NCBI RefSeq assembly: GCF_001544555.2
Contig: NZ_FCOK02000045.1
Coordinates: 1-64,000 of the forward strand
DNA from: Caballeronia udeis
GTDB taxonomy: Bacteria; Pseudomonadota; Gammaproteobacteria; Burkholderiales; Burkholderiaceae
Direction of reading: 5' to 3'
DNA: 64,000 nucleotides
The notes under the pieces are model-generated. The model had not been told where the DNA came from and ran no database searches. It saw nothing but the letters and a program-made list of their open reading frames with translations. Below, piece after piece: positions 1 through 9,971 of the stretch (position 1 is the first letter of the stretch; each line of letters opens with the position of its first letter). A program made the translations under genes and the position numbers.

Positions 1-23
1 GGCTACACCTAAACCCTAAAAAT

Positions 24-56
24 AGCCGAAACCCAATGCTAGCGGAGGTTTCGGCT
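24..56. repeat. Inverted repeat (hairpin), 9-bp perfect arms
   Basis: AGCCGAAAC at 24-32 is matched by GTTTCGGCT at 48-56 around a 15-base loop. It has no T-run on either side, so it is not a clear intrinsic terminator. It lies just beyond the 3' end of the integrase remnant on the minus strand and could be its old terminator or part of an element end. Confidence 0.4.
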
Positions 57-128
57 AATTGATGGGGAAAAGTACGGACTAGACCGAATATTGGACGCAT
101 CTAATATTCGCGTCCTACCAAGGGAGCT

Positions 129-395
129 TCAGATCGATCGAAGACTTCTCTGGAAATGCTTCTTTGACGTAGATTTCGGCTGTTTTCCGGTCGTGTGCGC
201 CAGGCGCGTCTGGATTTCCGACCTTCTCTTTCGGGCTCTCGCGGCGTCAGTTACACCCAGCGCGCGCAAATCCTTGAACTGAATATCGTCGGTTACTTGC
301 GCCCGATCCTTCGCGCGGCGCCACATCGAGTGCAAACCCGATTTCGGCGCTGTCAGGTTGTTGGGCTGGTCACGTGCGATGGCGTGACGAAGAAA
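129..395 (-). pseudogene. Decayed C-terminal fragment of a phage-type tyrosine recombinase (integrase)
   Basis: The minus-strand frame is open from a stop at 396-398 to its end at 129. It contains a stretch like the C-terminal half of tyrosine recombinases: GLHSMWRRAKDRA, then FKDLRALGVTDAARA (the HxLR-type Arg box, here with Lys at the His position), then EIQTRLAHTTGK. After this the expected Tyr-Ile-Lys box is replaced by STSKKHFQRS, so the nucleophilic tyrosine is missing. No N-terminal part is present and no start codon with a ribosome site is seen. It is best read as the tail of a dead integrase left by an old mobile element. The family match is from recognition of the motif pattern. Confidence 0.55.
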
Positions 396-586
396 TCAAA
401 ATCGCTCTATCACGGTCACGATTTTCCCGTCACAGTCACCAGTTGCGCAGTTCGCTGGTATTGATATGACTTTGCGTGTCAATGGTGACGTTGGGCTTCA
501 GGTTGTTGCACCGACGCATGAATTTCCTGAGGGCGGCGCAGCAGTAAGTCTCGTTAAGTTGACAATGCCCTGCGCCAGTCATGGCT

Positions 587-1141
587 TCATTTCAGATACC
601 CCGCGACATTCAGCGCCAGCAGAATAGAAGATACGTGCATTGCCTGCCCGATAAAACCCGTTGGCAGTTTCGCGAGAACCTGGGCAATCGGGATGACATG
701 AACGGACAGCCCTTCTTCTCCATGGTCAAGGCGTTGCTGTTGATCACCCACGGCGTCAAGCGCAAGGTATATATGCACCCGATTCGTGTGCGACGCAGGA
801 TTCGCATGCAACGTACTTACATGTTTCCAAGATTTTGCCGTGAACCCAGTTTCTTCTTCAAGTTCACGACGCGCTGCCTGTTCGATATCGCTGTCAGTTT
901 TTTCAACCGCCCCTGCAGGTACCTCCGTAAAGAAATCGCCGGCCGCGTGGCGATATTGGCGTACCAGGACCAAGCGGTCGTCGGCCGTAATTGCCACTAT
1001 GTGTATCCAGTCAGGATAAGAAAGCACGTAATAAGGGCTAATCTCCCGCCCTCCTGGTGTAACGCAATAATCAGCGCGCACATCGATCCAGCGGTCCTTT
1101 AAGAGAGGCTCGCTCCTGATAGTTCTCCATTTTTCTTCCAT
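587..1141 (-). CDS. NUDIX hydrolase, ADP-ribose pyrophosphatase-like
   Basis: This is a cytoplasmic hydrolase of the Nudix family, which cleaves nucleoside diphosphates linked to another moiety. By overall form (about 184 residues, N-terminal beta region, a central VRQYRHA motif before the box) it resembles ADP-ribose/ADP-sugar pyrophosphatases. The catalytic helix is clear as RELEEETGF preceded by PAGAVE. The spacing between the first Gly and the REL core is one residue longer than the usual Nudix box, and the usual first Glu is replaced by Asp/Ser. The start is the ATG at 1141, preceded by AAAGGGA; an in-frame TTG lies 24 bases upstream. It stands alone, convergent to nothing obvious. The substrate is not predictable from sequence. 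Confidence 0.8.
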   Translation of the reverse strand: MEEKWRTIRSEPLLKDRWIDVRADYCVTPGGREISPYYVLSYPDWIHIVAITADDRLVLVRQYRHAAGDFFTEVPAGAVEKTDSDIEQAARRELEEETGFTAKSWKHVSTLHANPASHTNRVHIYLALDAVGDQQQRLDHGEEGLSVHVIPIAQVLAKLPTGFIGQAMHVSSILLALNVAGYLK

Positions 1142-1358
1142 TGCTGGTTCCCTTTGGTCACTCAAAGTTGAACTTGCACTTTCTTTAACGTAGATTTTGC
1201 GGCATCGACGTCGAGCGATAACGCAGTACGTTGCCGTAGCCGAGGTGATCGTAGCCTTCCAGATTAAATACCCTGCGCCTTGCGACGCTCAACCTGCTCA
1301 CGGGCCCGCGGTGTGGACCTATGGTCCCTCCCGGGCGACCTCTCCACTCGTCTCAACG

Positions 1359-3005
1359 TCAGCCAGTTGCGTCACCCGCCTGCGGCTGCAGGCTTCGCAG
1401 TCCGGCGACGAGTGACGGACGTTGGTCGAATTGTCCCGAACCTGAAGTGGCCGTTTCTTCGATTTTGAAGACCGAGACAGCGTCGCGCAAGGCCGTGGCC
1501 TGCTCAGACATGGCCTGCGCGGCAGCCGACGCCTGCTCGACGAGCGCCGCGTTCTGCTGCGTAACCTCGTCCATCTGGCTGACCGCGTCGTTCACCTGTT
1601 CGATCCCGGTTCCCTGCTCTTCCGAGGCCGCCGTGATTTCGCCCATGATATCGGTCACCTGCCGCACCGACTTCACGATGTCGTGCATCGTCGAGCCGGC
1701 CCGTTCAACCTGCTCCGATCCTTCAGCCACACGCTCGACGGACTGGGTAATCAATTCCTTGATTTCTTTCGCCGCAGTGGCGCTGCGCTGCGCCAGCGTT
1801 CGAACTTCGCTGGCAACCACCGCGAACCCTCTGCCCTGATCACCGGCCCGCGCCGCCTCAACCGCCGCATTGAGCGCGAGGATATTGGTCTGGAACGCAA
1901 TCCCTTCGATCACGGAAATGATTGCGGCGACCCTGTCCGAACTCCGTGAAATCGACTGCATCGTTTCGACCACCTGATGTACCGCTTCGCCCCCTCGCAT
2001 CGCGACTGCACAGGCATCTCCAGCCAGCGCGTTCGCCTGTTTCGCGTTTTCCGTGTTCTGACGCACCGTCGAGGTCAGTTCCTCCATGCTCGCCGCCGTC
2101 TGCTCAAGCGAGGCTGCCTGCTCTTCCGTGCGCTCGGAAAGATCCCTGTTTCCCTGTGCAATTTCTCTAGCCGAAATCTTCATCGACTCGGCTGACGACT
2201 GGATGCCTGCAACGATGGTTCTAAGCTGCCGCCGCATGGACTCCAGCGACGCCATCAGGCTACCGCGATCGTCCGGTGCCACCGGCACTGCAATCGCCAG
2301 GTTGCCTTCCGCGATGCGCGCCGCAACCTCCGCCGCGTCCACGGGCTCTCCACCCAGCGACCGCATGATCCCACGGGTAATCAAGGACCCCAACACGATC
2401 GCGAGGAGCACCGTCATGACGCCTGCTACCGCAAGCGCAAGCTCTGTCGCCCACGTCATCGCTGCCACCTCGTCAGCGCGCCTGTCGAGCTGGGCCTGCT
2501 CGGCGCTGTCGAATTGGGCCGCGACCGCCCGATAGCGATCCATGAACTGCTTGTCGTTGCCCTGCCTGAAATAGTCCGTCAGCGCGTTCCAAGGCTGCTC
2601 GCCAGCGGTTACTTCTCTACGCAGTCCGATCAGCTTCTCGTCAATTTCACTGATCTTCGTACGCATCTCACTCAAGGTATTGAGTCGTTGTTGCTGGTCA
2701 GGATTGTCGGCTGTCAAGGAGCGGGACAGCTTCAGTGACTTGGCAAACTGATCGCTCCCCGCCTTGTAAGGCTGCAGCACTCGCTCTGTTCCAGACGCCA
2801 CGAATTCACGCACACTCGCGTCCATCTTGATCATATTGGTCAACATGTCGTCGCTGGTCCGGAGAACCTGGTAGCTACGGACGTTCCAGCCGTTCGCGTG
2901 ATTGAGCCGAAGGAAGTTGATGATAGAGATCGTGTTGCCGATCAAAGAAACGACAACTACTGCCCCAAACGTTGCGGCGAGCTTCCTGCCTACGGTCATC
3001 CTCAT
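1359..3005 (-). CDS. Methyl-accepting chemotaxis protein
   Basis: This 548-residue transmembrane chemoreceptor passes ligand or redox signals to CheA/CheW. The protein has a first membrane segment at about residues 9-31, a periplasmic helical sensor domain to about 186, a second membrane segment at 187-209, a HAMP domain to about 262, and a long cytoplasmic signalling domain. The invariant hairpin tip ([18 protein letters not shown]) and flanking methylation helices are present. The C-terminus ends in PQAGDATG and lacks a NWETF-type pentapeptide for CheR docking. The start is the ATG at 3005 behind a strong GAGGAGA site. It is a single gene; the ligand is unknown, but its place beside a catabolic cluster makes a sugar or aromatic attractant plausible. 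Confidence 0.93.
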   Translation of the reverse strand: MRMTVGRKLAATFGAVVVVSLIGNTISIINFLRLNHANGWNVRSYQVLRTSDDMLTNMIKMDASVREFVASGTERVLQPYKAGSDQFAKSLKLSRSLTADNPDQQQRLNTLSEMRTKISEIDEKLIGLRREVTAGEQPWNALTDYFRQGNDKQFMDRYRAVAAQFDSAEQAQLDRRADEVAAMTWATELALAVAGVMTVLLAIVLGSLITRGIMRSLGGEPVDAAEVAARIAEGNLAIAVPVAPDDRGSLMASLESMRRQLRTIVAGIQSSAESMKISAREIAQGNRDLSERTEEQAASLEQTAASMEELTSTVRQNTENAKQANALAGDACAVAMRGGEAVHQVVETMQSISRSSDRVAAIISVIEGIAFQTNILALNAAVEAARAGDQGRGFAVVASEVRTLAQRSATAAKEIKELITQSVERVAEGSEQVERAGSTMHDIVKSVRQVTDIMGEITAASEEQGTGIEQVNDAVSQMDEVTQQNAALVEQASAAAQAMSEQATALRDAVSVFKIEETATSGSGQFDQRPSLVAGLRSLQPQAGDATG

Positions 3006-3300
3006 GATCTTCTCCTCGGTGGTGACATACCACCTTTACGGCGTATATATTTCTAAATTAAGAGCATAAGGCTAAACCAATTTTAGTTCGCATGACGAAT
3101 TGTCTCACTTCTGACTCCGATGTCTTGTCAGCAAAAGACCGGTGAAGTCCAGACGCCGCGGCTAGCGATCAGTGGCGTAGAAAGCGGGAAGTTCAACACG
3201 TCATGCGCTCTTCAGCTTGCTCCGCTCGTAGCTCTCACGAGTTCTTTCCAATAGCGATTTTTGAGGATCAGCGCATTTTGCGTAAGCGCCCAGCCGTTTC

Positions 3301-4362
3301 TCACGGACACGGCCGACTTCCTTGCCAGGCACGCTGGAGCAGCTCTCGAAGGGGAGCAGTCTCCACTGGACGCGGGTTCCAGTACGGATTGGACATTGCT
3401 ATCTCGCACGCACGATCGAGGTCGGCCTCTCTCAGTCCGATCTCACGTAATCCTCGTGGTACACCGAGTTCCTGGCTCAGTTCATACAACCCATCCGCAG
3501 CGGATTCCACATTGAGCGCACGCGCGATTCGTGCCATTGCTTCCTCTGCCACGACGCTGTTGTAGGCAAGCGCATGCGGGAGAACAATCGCATGCGTCTC
3601 CGCGTGCGGAAGGTTGAACGTGCCGCCAAGTGTGTGACAGAGCTTGTGATGAAGCGCCATGCCGACATTGCCCAGAACCATCCCGCAAAGCCACGCGCCA
3701 TAGAGGCACTCGCCGCGCGCCGTCTTGTCCTTGCTGCTCCTCTTCAAGCCACGAAGCCCATTCGACAGCGCGCTGATTCCCTCTTCTGCCATAAGCGACA
3801 TGACCGGGTTTCCATCTTTTGCGTACAACCCCTCGGCAGCATGTGCGATGGCATTCAAGCCGCTCACGAACGAGAGATGATCTGGCAAATCGACCGACAA
3901 CTCCGGGTCGTAGAGGACCGTTTTAGGAAGTACCCTGGAGTCCCGCCCGGTCTGCTTGAGCCCACCCTCGGTTATCCCATAGATCGGTGTCATTTCCGAA
4001 CCCGCATAGGTCGTCGGAATAGCGATGATCGGCAAGGACGATTGGAGGGCGATGGCCTTGCCCAGGCCAATCGTTGAGCCTCCGCCAATCGCCACCGCGC
4101 AATCCGCGTCGACCGCGTTCGCGTGCTCCCCCGCACGGCGCACGATTTCAATGGGTACATGCATCTGCGCCCCGTCGAAGACTCCGGCACTCGACGGACC
4201 AAGAAGGGACGAAACAACCTCGGCCTGCGCTCTCTGCTCCGGCGTGCACAGAACCAGCGCCCGCCGGGCTCCCAGCTTCTCAACTTCCTGCTGGACGAGC
4301 TTCATGCTTCCCGCGCCAAACACCACCCGCGAGGCATGCGTCGTGTAGGTAAATTCGTACAT
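3301..4362 (-). CDS. Maleylacetate reductase (iron-containing alcohol dehydrogenase family)
   Basis: Reduces maleylacetate to 3-oxoadipate with NAD(P)H, the last specific step of hydroxyquinol and chlorocatechol breakdown. The 353-residue length is typical of the ClcE/TcbF group. Visible features are an N-terminal Rossmann-like half with GGGSTIGLGKA, the PTTYAGSEMTPIYG segment typical of maleylacetate reductases, and a helical C-terminal half with SGLNAIAHAAEGLY and the HHKLCHTLGG region. The start is the ATG at 4362; the ribosome site is weak. It is the last gene of the minus-strand run that starts with a hydroxyquinol dioxygenase at 12880, so the two enzymes flank the whole operon. The pairing strongly supports the function; other alcohol dehydrogenase activities are less likely. 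Confidence 0.9.
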   Translation of the reverse strand: MYEFTYTTHASRVVFGAGSMKLVQQEVEKLGARRALVLCTPEQRAQAEVVSSLLGPSSAGVFDGAQMHVPIEIVRRAGEHANAVDADCAVAIGGGSTIGLGKAIALQSSLPIIAIPTTYAGSEMTPIYGITEGGLKQTGRDSRVLPKTVLYDPELSVDLPDHLSFVSGLNAIAHAAEGLYAKDGNPVMSLMAEEGISALSNGLRGLKRSSKDKTARGECLYGAWLCGMVLGNVGMALHHKLCHTLGGTFNLPHAETHAIVLPHALAYNSVVAEEAMARIARALNVESAADGLYELSQELGVPRGLREIGLREADLDRACEIAMSNPYWNPRPVETAPLRELLQRAWQGSRPCP

Positions 4363-4408
4363 AAGATTGGAGTTTCCCGTTGTTCCCTACCGTTCCATGT
4401 TCGTCGGC

Positions 4409-4705
4409 TCAGATGTAATCGACCTGGTGCCGGGCGATACGGCTGTCCCCGATAACCTGCTTGACGCGCAGATGCTCTGGATGGGACGCGTACGCCTCCA
4501 GCGACTCGAGATCCTCAAACTCCGTGTAGAGGACGACGTCACAGGCGTAGTCGACCCCGCTCACATCCATACCGACCTCGAGCTTCGCCAGTCCCGGAAT
4601 TTTGCCGATCAGGCTTTCAAAGGCGCTCTTCACCAGTTGAGCCGTTTCCTTCTTTTGCTCGGGCGACTCACCGCGAACATCCCACATAACGATGTGTTTA
4701 ATCAT
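4409..4705 (-). CDS. Dabb family (stress-responsive alpha/beta barrel) protein
   Basis: A 98-residue protein with the ferredoxin-like dimeric alpha/beta barrel fold of the Dabb family. It begins MIKHIVMWDV, has the central LVKSAFESL helix and GMDVSG segment, and the YTEFEDLESLEAYASHPEH motif near the end. Family members range from uncharacterised stress proteins to small cyclases and dehydratases in polyketide and aromatic pathways. It lies inside the operon between the importer permease and the maleylacetate reductase, so an accessory role on a pathway intermediate is plausible. No catalytic role can be assigned from the sequence. Confidence 0.8.
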   Translation of the reverse strand: MIKHIVMWDVRGESPEQKKETAQLVKSAFESLIGKIPGLAKLEVGMDVSGVDYACDVVLYTEFEDLESLEAYASHPEHLRVKQVIGDSRIARHQVDYI

Positions 4706-4856
4706 CTCGATTCCGTGTTTACGACCGAAGTCCGTGCGAATTTTGTTTAGTCATCCACACCTATGGATAATTCGCCCAGGTTCGCCAGGTACTCTGCCGT
4801 TGAAATTGGCTGTTTCTCGCCCGTACCATCTGGCTGCACGTCCGCCAAGCCGACGC

Positions 4857-6065
4857 TCAGGCCTTGTTCTTGTTGTACACATCAACAAAGACAGCCGCGA
4901 GCAACACCACGCCCTTGATCACCTGCTGGTAGTCAACACCAATACCCATGATGGACATCCCGTTGTTCATGACACCCATGATGAAGGCGCCTACTACCGC
5001 ACCAACCACCTTCCCGACACCGCCGGAAGCCGACGCGCCGCCGATGAAGCATGCAGCGATCACATCGAGTTCAAAGCCCGTTCCGGCTTTCGGTGTGCCG
5101 CTGTTCAAGCGGGCTGCGAATATGAGGCCGGCCAATGCGGCTAAAACACCCATATTCACGAAGGTTAAAAAACTGATGGCCGGAACGCTGACCCCGGATA
5201 ATCTCGCCGCCTTCGCGTTGCCGCCCACTGCGTAGATACGACGGCCAATGGTGGTGCGATTCATGACGAATGTGTACACGCCAATCAGTACTCCCATGAT
5301 GACGAGAACTGTCGGCAGGCCGCGATACGAGGCAAGGATGGTGCAGAGGAAGACAATCAGGCCGGTGAGGATGACGTTCTTCGCGACGAACACGGAGAAC
5401 GACCCGCTACCCATGCCGTATTTCGTTGCGCTCGCGCGGTGTCGAAATTCAATCACGAAGAAGAGCAAACCCACCAGAATTCCAAGCAGGATGGACGTGA
5501 CGTGCAGACTCTGCCCGTGAAAGATGTCGGGAATGAAGCCGGAACTGAAAGCCGCGAAAGCGTCGGGGAACGGCCCAATGGATTGGCCCTGCAACACGAG
5601 GTTTGTCAGGCCTCGGAATACCAGCATGCCGGCCAATGTCACGATGAACGATGGCATCCGCCAGAATGCAATCCAGTAACCCTGGATGGCTCCAATCAGC
5701 GCGCCGGTGGCTATGCAGATGATGGTGGCCAGCACGTAGTTGACATTAAACTGCACCATCAGCACCGCTGCGAGTGCGCCCACCAGTCCGGCGGTCGAAC
5801 CGACCGAGAGATCGATGTGGCCCGCAACAATCACCATCAGCATGCCGAGCGCCATGATGACGATGTAACTGTTTTGAAGCACGAGATTCGTCAGATTGAG
5901 CGGCTGCATCAACACGCTGCTCGTCGACATCTGAAAGAAAGCCATGATGACGATGAGCGAAATCAGCAGTCCGTATTCACTGGCGCCCCGCTTGAGCACC
6001 CGAACGATTTCGCTATGTTTGACTCCGGCATCCTGCGGCGCCGCCGGTGAGAGTGTCTTACGCAT
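4857..6065 (-). CDS. mmsB: Multiple-monosaccharide ABC transporter permease (MmsB/GguB type)
   Basis: Inner-membrane permease of a sugar ABC importer, about 402 residues with roughly ten hydrophobic segments. It shows the hallmark motifs of the sugar (CUT2) permease family: GHIDLSVGS near residue 85 and GGASASGGVGKVVGA near the end. The start at 6065 is preferred because GGAGG lies 8 bases upstream. An upstream in-frame ATG at 6080 would overlap the ATPase gene by 14 bases and its own start sits over that GGAGG. The ATPase stop codon and this ATG are one base apart, so the two are translationally coupled. Together with the genes at 6067-7596 and 7688-8758 it forms a complete importer. Confidence 0.9.
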   Translation of the reverse strand: MRKTLSPAAPQDAGVKHSEIVRVLKRGASEYGLLISLIVIMAFFQMSTSSVLMQPLNLTNLVLQNSYIVIMALGMLMVIVAGHIDLSVGSTAGLVGALAAVLMVQFNVNYVLATIICIATGALIGAIQGYWIAFWRMPSFIVTLAGMLVFRGLTNLVLQGQSIGPFPDAFAAFSSGFIPDIFHGQSLHVTSILLGILVGLLFFVIEFRHRASATKYGMGSGSFSVFVAKNVILTGLIVFLCTILASYRGLPTVLVIMGVLIGVYTFVMNRTTIGRRIYAVGGNAKAARLSGVSVPAISFLTFVNMGVLAALAGLIFAARLNSGTPKAGTGFELDVIAACFIGGASASGGVGKVVGAVVGAFIMGVMNNGMSIMGIGVDYQQVIKGVVLLAAVFVDVYNKNKA

Positions 6066-6066
6066 T

Positions 6067-7596
6067 TCAGATGCCTCCATTTCGCATGATTGCCCGCATG
6101 ATCTTTTCCTGCGAGACGTCCTCCGCGGTGAACTCGCCGACGAAGCGGCCTTCGTTCATGACATAAACGCGGTCGCACATTCCAAGAAGCTCCGGCATTT
6201 CCGAAGAAATCATGACCACGCACTTACCCGCTTCAACCGCTTGATTGATGATGCTGTAGATTTCGTACTTCGCTCCCACATCAATGCCGCGCGTGGGCTC
6301 GTCCAGAATGAGTACTTCGGGTCCGGAAAACAGCCATTTGCTCAGCACGACTTTCTGCTGATTGCCGCCGGACAGATTGGCGACAACATGGGTTCCCCCC
6401 TGGGCGCGGATACGGAGCTTCTTCAGGAAATCCCCCGCGACCCTTGCTTCCTCGTGTTCGTTGATGACGCCGAGATTCGACACACCTGCGAGGTTCGCCA
6501 ACGTGATGTTTCGCTGGATGTTGTCGTCAAGGAGCAGGCCGTTTCCTTTACGGTCTTCAGTCACATACGCGAGACCCGCTTTAATGGCTTTCTGTACCGA
6601 GGAAACGTCTACCGGTTTCCCGTGCATGAGCACCGTTCCGGAAATGTCCTGACCGTACGTTGCGCCGAAGACACTCATCGCAAGCTCGGTCCGTCCGGAA
6701 CCCATAAGACCGGCGATACCTACGATCTCGCCCTTTCGCGCCTTGAGATTAACGCCCTTGATGACGGCGCGCTCCCTCTGGGTCGGATGCTGCGCGCGCC
6801 AGTCCCTGACTTCGAAAATCACCTCGCCGATATTCGGCACCCGCTTGGGATAACGGTCAGACATCTCACGGCCGACCATCGCCTTGATGATCCGGTCTTC
6901 GCTCACACTATCGGCCTTGCAGTCGAGCGCATCGACCGTTGAGCCATCACGGATGACCGTTATGCCGTCTGCCACGCGTGAGATCTCGTTGAGTTTGTGC
7001 GAAATGATGATGGACGTCACTCCACGCGCCTTCAGCTCCAGCAGGAGATTGAGCAGCGTGTCGCTGTCCTTTTCGTTGAGGCTTGCCGTTGGCTCGTCGA
7101 GGATCAACAGGCGGACCTCTTTCGACAACGCCTTGGCAATTTCGACAAGCTGCTGTTTGCCGATGCCGAGCGTGCCTACAGGGGTATCGGGGGAATCAGG
7201 CAGACCCACCCTCGCCAGCAGTTCCTTGGCCAGGGACCGGGAGCCCTGCCAGTCAATAACACCCCACTTCGACTGTTCGTTACCCAGGAAGATGTTCTCG
7301 GTAATCGAGAGCATGGGTACGAGTGCGAGTTCCTGATGGATGATGATGATCCCCACGTGCTCGCTGTCGGAAATATCCGAGAACGCACGATCTTCACCGT
7401 CGTAGACCACATTGCCCGCATAAGAGCCGTGTGGATAGACGCCGCTCAGGATCTTCATCAGCGTCGACTTACCCGCGCCGTTCTCGCCGCATATGGCATG
7501 AATCTCGCCTTTGCGGACTTTAAGACTGACGTTATTCAGGGCTTTGACCGCGCCAAAGCTCTTCTGAATTTCGTTCATCTCCAGAATGGTTTCCAT
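6067..7596 (-). CDS. mmsA: Multiple-monosaccharide ABC transporter ATP-binding protein (MmsA/GguA type)
   Basis: Cytoplasmic ATPase with two tandem ABC domains, about 509 residues, as is usual for monosaccharide importers. The first domain has Walker [10 protein letters not shown] and Walker [10 protein letters not shown]. The second has a degenerate Walker A (GLMGSGRTE), signature [14 protein letters not shown] and Walker [16 protein letters not shown]. The start is the ATG at 7596 ([10 protein letters not shown]) behind GAGGAA. An open frame continues 25 codons further upstream but lacks a ribosome site and adds no conserved residues. It is followed at once by the permease gene and preceded by the binding-protein gene. 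Confidence 0.92.
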   Translation of the reverse strand: METILEMNEIQKSFGAVKALNNVSLKVRKGEIHAICGENGAGKSTLMKILSGVYPHGSYAGNVVYDGEDRAFSDISDSEHVGIIIIHQELALVPMLSITENIFLGNEQSKWGVIDWQGSRSLAKELLARVGLPDSPDTPVGTLGIGKQQLVEIAKALSKEVRLLILDEPTASLNEKDSDTLLNLLLELKARGVTSIIISHKLNEISRVADGITVIRDGSTVDALDCKADSVSEDRIIKAMVGREMSDRYPKRVPNIGEVIFEVRDWRAQHPTQRERAVIKGVNLKARKGEIVGIAGLMGSGRTELAMSVFGATYGQDISGTVLMHGKPVDVSSVQKAIKAGLAYVTEDRKGNGLLLDDNIQRNITLANLAGVSNLGVINEHEEARVAGDFLKKLRIRAQGGTHVVANLSGGNQQKVVLSKWLFSGPEVLILDEPTRGIDVGAKYEIYSIINQAVEAGKCVVMISSEMPELLGMCDRVYVMNEGRFVGEFTAEDVSQEKIMRAIMRNGGI

Positions 7597-7687
7597 CGTC
7601 GTATTCCTCGGGTTGCTCACGTACAACGCGTGTCTGTGTAGTGCCGGGCTGCTGACGCGCCCGGCACCCACGAAGGCCGGGACACTG

Positions 7688-8758
7688 TTACTTCAGCTGC
7701 GCCTGCGTGTAGTACCCGCTGGTGACGAGCTCCGGCTGCCAGTTGTCCTTGTCGACGAGGATGGGCTTCACGAGGTAGGTCGGAACAATCTTGGCGCCGT
7801 TGTTATAGCTCTTCGTGTCGTTCACGGGCACGGGCTTTCCAGTCAGCGCGTCGTCCACGATATCGGCTGTGATGCCAGCCAGCTTGCGCGTATCCTTGAA
7901 CACGGTCGTCGTCTGGTCGCCGCGTATGATTCCCTTGACGTTCTGCAGATCCGCATCCTGTCCGGTGACGACCGGCATCGGTTGTTGCGCCGAACCATAG
8001 CCGACACCCTTGAGTGAGGAAATCACACCGATCGCAATGGCGTCATTCGGCGTCCACACGGCATCGAGCCGGTTGTTACCGTAGAAGGCGCTCAGCAGGT
8101 TGTCCATGCGGGACTGGGCCGTGGCTCCGTCCCAGTTGCGAGTGGCGACTTTCTCGAATGCCACCTGCTTGCTTCGGATCACGAACTTCCCGTTGTCGAT
8201 ATATGGCTTGAGTACCGACATCCCGCCGGCGTAGACCATATGCGCGTTGTTGTCGTCAGAGGAGCCGCCGAAGACCTCAACGTTGAACGGGGTCTTGCTA
8301 CCCGCCTTCTGCCAGGCGGTGACGATGCTCTGACCCTGCAGGACACCCACACCGTAGTTGTCGAACGTGGCGTAGTAGTCGACGTTCTTGGTCTGGCTGA
8401 TCAGGCGATCGTACGAGATAACCTTGATACCCTTCTGTTGCGCAAGCGCCAGGGCGTCGGAGAAGGTCTTGCCATCGATCGGGGCGATCACGAGCGCCTT
8501 GACCCCCTTCGCCAGCATGTTCTCGACCTGGTTGACCTGCGTCGGGACGTCATAGTTGGCATACTGGAGATCGGCGGAGTAGCCCTTCGCCTTCAGCGCG
8601 TCGACCATGCTCTTGCCATCGGTAATCCACCGCGATTCCGTCTTGTCCGGCAGCGAAATGCCAATGACACCCTTGTCCTGGGCGTAGGCGGATAGGGACA
8701 CCGCAGACAATGCAATCGAAGCGGCCACAGCTACAGCGACGTTCTTGATGATGTTCAT
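7688..8758 (-). CDS. chvE: Periplasmic sugar-binding protein of ABC importer (ChvE type)
   Basis: A 356-residue substrate-binding protein with a signal peptide (cleavage likely after AYA at residue 26) and the mature start [17 protein letters not shown], which is typical of the ChvE/XylF group. These bind aldoses such as glucose, galactose, arabinose and xylose; in Agrobacterium ChvE also works with a virulence sensor. The lobe-forming [13 protein letters not shown] and VVTGQDA motifs are present. It is the first gene of the importer, with a hairpin in its upstream gap. In this operon the true ligand may be a cyclitol or glycoside; the sequence cannot decide this. Confidence 0.9.
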   Translation of the reverse strand: MNIIKNVAVAVAASIALSAVSLSAYAQDKGVIGISLPDKTESRWITDGKSMVDALKAKGYSADLQYANYDVPTQVNQVENMLAKGVKALVIAPIDGKTFSDALALAQQKGIKVISYDRLISQTKNVDYYATFDNYGVGVLQGQSIVTAWQKAGSKTPFNVEVFGGSSDDNNAHMVYAGGMSVLKPYIDNGKFVIRSKQVAFEKVATRNWDGATAQSRMDNLLSAFYGNNRLDAVWTPNDAIAIGVISSLKGVGYGSAQQPMPVVTGQDADLQNVKGIIRGDQTTTVFKDTRKLAGITADIVDDALTGKPVPVNDTKSYNNGAKIVPTYLVKPILVDKDNWQPELVTSGYYTQAQLK

Positions 8759-8793
8759 CGTTTGTCTCCTAATAAGGATTACATAATTTACTT

Positions 8794-8811
8794 CTGACTT
8801 TCTTCAGTCAG
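8794..8811. repeat. Small hairpin in the gap upstream of the ChvE-type gene
   Basis: CTGACT (8794-8799) and AGTCAG (8806-8811) form a 6-bp stem with a 6-base loop; on the plus strand it is followed by TTTTT. It sits in the gap between the dehydrogenase at 8859-9947 and the binding-protein gene, both on the minus strand. It may stabilise the mRNA end or partly stop transcription between the two genes. Confidence 0.4.
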
Positions 8812-8858
8812 TTTTTGGTAGCTGGTCCCGAAAGGAGGCCAGCCAGCCACTCACCTTC

Positions 8859-9947
8859 CTACTCAATAAAGATCTCTGAACCGGCCTGCTTCGACGAAGC
8901 GAACATAGCCTCGATAACGCGGCTGATGTTGTACGCCTGCGTGGCGGGAACAACCGACGGCGTACCGTCACGAAGCGCTTCGAAAAAGGCATTCGATTCG
9001 CGGTCGAAGTACACCGGGTTCCCGATTTCAGCAATATCGGGGGAATATTCGGTCTTCTTCGTGGCCCATATTTCGGGGAAGCTCGTTTCCTGCCATTCGG
9101 TCCATCCTTCCGGATAGGCCCCCTTGCCGGCATCGTAGACCTTGTAGCTTGACGGCAGCGATCGCGAAGACATGATGCCTTCCGTGCCGTACGCTGTGAT
9201 GTCCCAGCTTTCGGTCCACGGCAGCACGTCCCACGACATGAAGTCGATCACCACGATCTTGTCTTCGTAGTTCAGCACCGCGCCCGCCGCATCCTCGCGA
9301 GACTCGTCGCCATGAAAGTTAGGGAACTTCGTAATGCGGGCGTTGACACTTCGCGGCATGCCGAAATGCAAGAGGATGCGGTCCACCAGATGGCAGCCGA
9401 TGACGAACACGGCGCCCCCGATATCACCGGGCTGGGTCATGTGGGCCGTGCCCGCCTCGTCATGTGAGCAGCCGCCGTGCGCGCGCACCTGGACGACTTT
9501 CCCGAGGCGGCCGCTCTTCAGCGCTGCCTGCATGGCGTCAACCGACGGAGCGAAGCGCCAGCAGTAGCCCACCTGTACGAGACCGCCTGTACGCTCGACC
9601 GCTTCGACAATCCGTTTGGCATCCGCGGAGCTGCGCCCTGCGGGCTTTTCGCACAGGACCGACTTGCCGGCCTCGAGTGCTTCAATGGTCAGGTCGGCCA
9701 TCTTCTCGCTTTTCGAATGCACGAGCACGACGTGCACATTTTCGTCAGCGAGGATGTCCTCTTTCGTTCTCGCCTCGAGGCCGAGCGCATCCACGAACGG
9801 CTTGAGCAGCGGACTGGTGTCCCACGCGCCGAGCATCTTTGCGCCGGAGCGACGCTGGATCGCCTTGACCCGGCCGGACGTGTGGGGGTGGGTGACGCCA
9901 AGGCATGCCACGCCTGTCGTTTCGTTGGGACCGATCTTTCGCGTCAT
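8859..9947 (-). CDS. Gfo/Idh/MocA family NAD(P)-dependent oxidoreductase
   Basis: A 362-residue sugar or cyclitol dehydrogenase of the Gfo/Idh/MocA family. The catalytic CEKPAG motif (Lys) and a GGAVFVIGCHLVDRILL segment carrying the usual Asp/His position are visible. The nucleotide-binding start is unusual: CLGVTHPHTSGR replaces the normal GxGxxG, so cofactor binding may differ from the paralogue next door. The start is the ATG at 9947 after GAGGAG. It lies 24 bases from the iolG-like gene and upstream of the importer, as part of the same operon. The reaction is unknown. Relatives oxidise sugars at C1 or C3, or reduce keto-sugars. Confidence 0.85.
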   Translation of the reverse strand: MTRKIGPNETTGVACLGVTHPHTSGRVKAIQRRSGAKMLGAWDTSPLLKPFVDALGLEARTKEDILADENVHVVLVHSKSEKMADLTIEALEAGKSVLCEKPAGRSSADAKRIVEAVERTGGLVQVGYCWRFAPSVDAMQAALKSGRLGKVVQVRAHGGCSHDEAGTAHMTQPGDIGGAVFVIGCHLVDRILLHFGMPRSVNARITKFPNFHGDESREDAAGAVLNYEDKIVVIDFMSWDVLPWTESWDITAYGTEGIMSSRSLPSSYKVYDAGKGAYPEGWTEWQETSFPEIWATKKTEYSPDIAEIGNPVYFDRESNAFFEALRDGTPSVVPATQAYNISRVIEAMFASSKQAGSEIFIE

Positions 9948-9971
9948 GATTTATCTCCTCCAGGTTACGAG

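Noticed and set aside
5439-6050. Long plus-strand open frame inside the permease gene
   Set aside because: It is the antisense of mmsB, has no ribosome site and reads as low-complexity His/Gln-rich protein.
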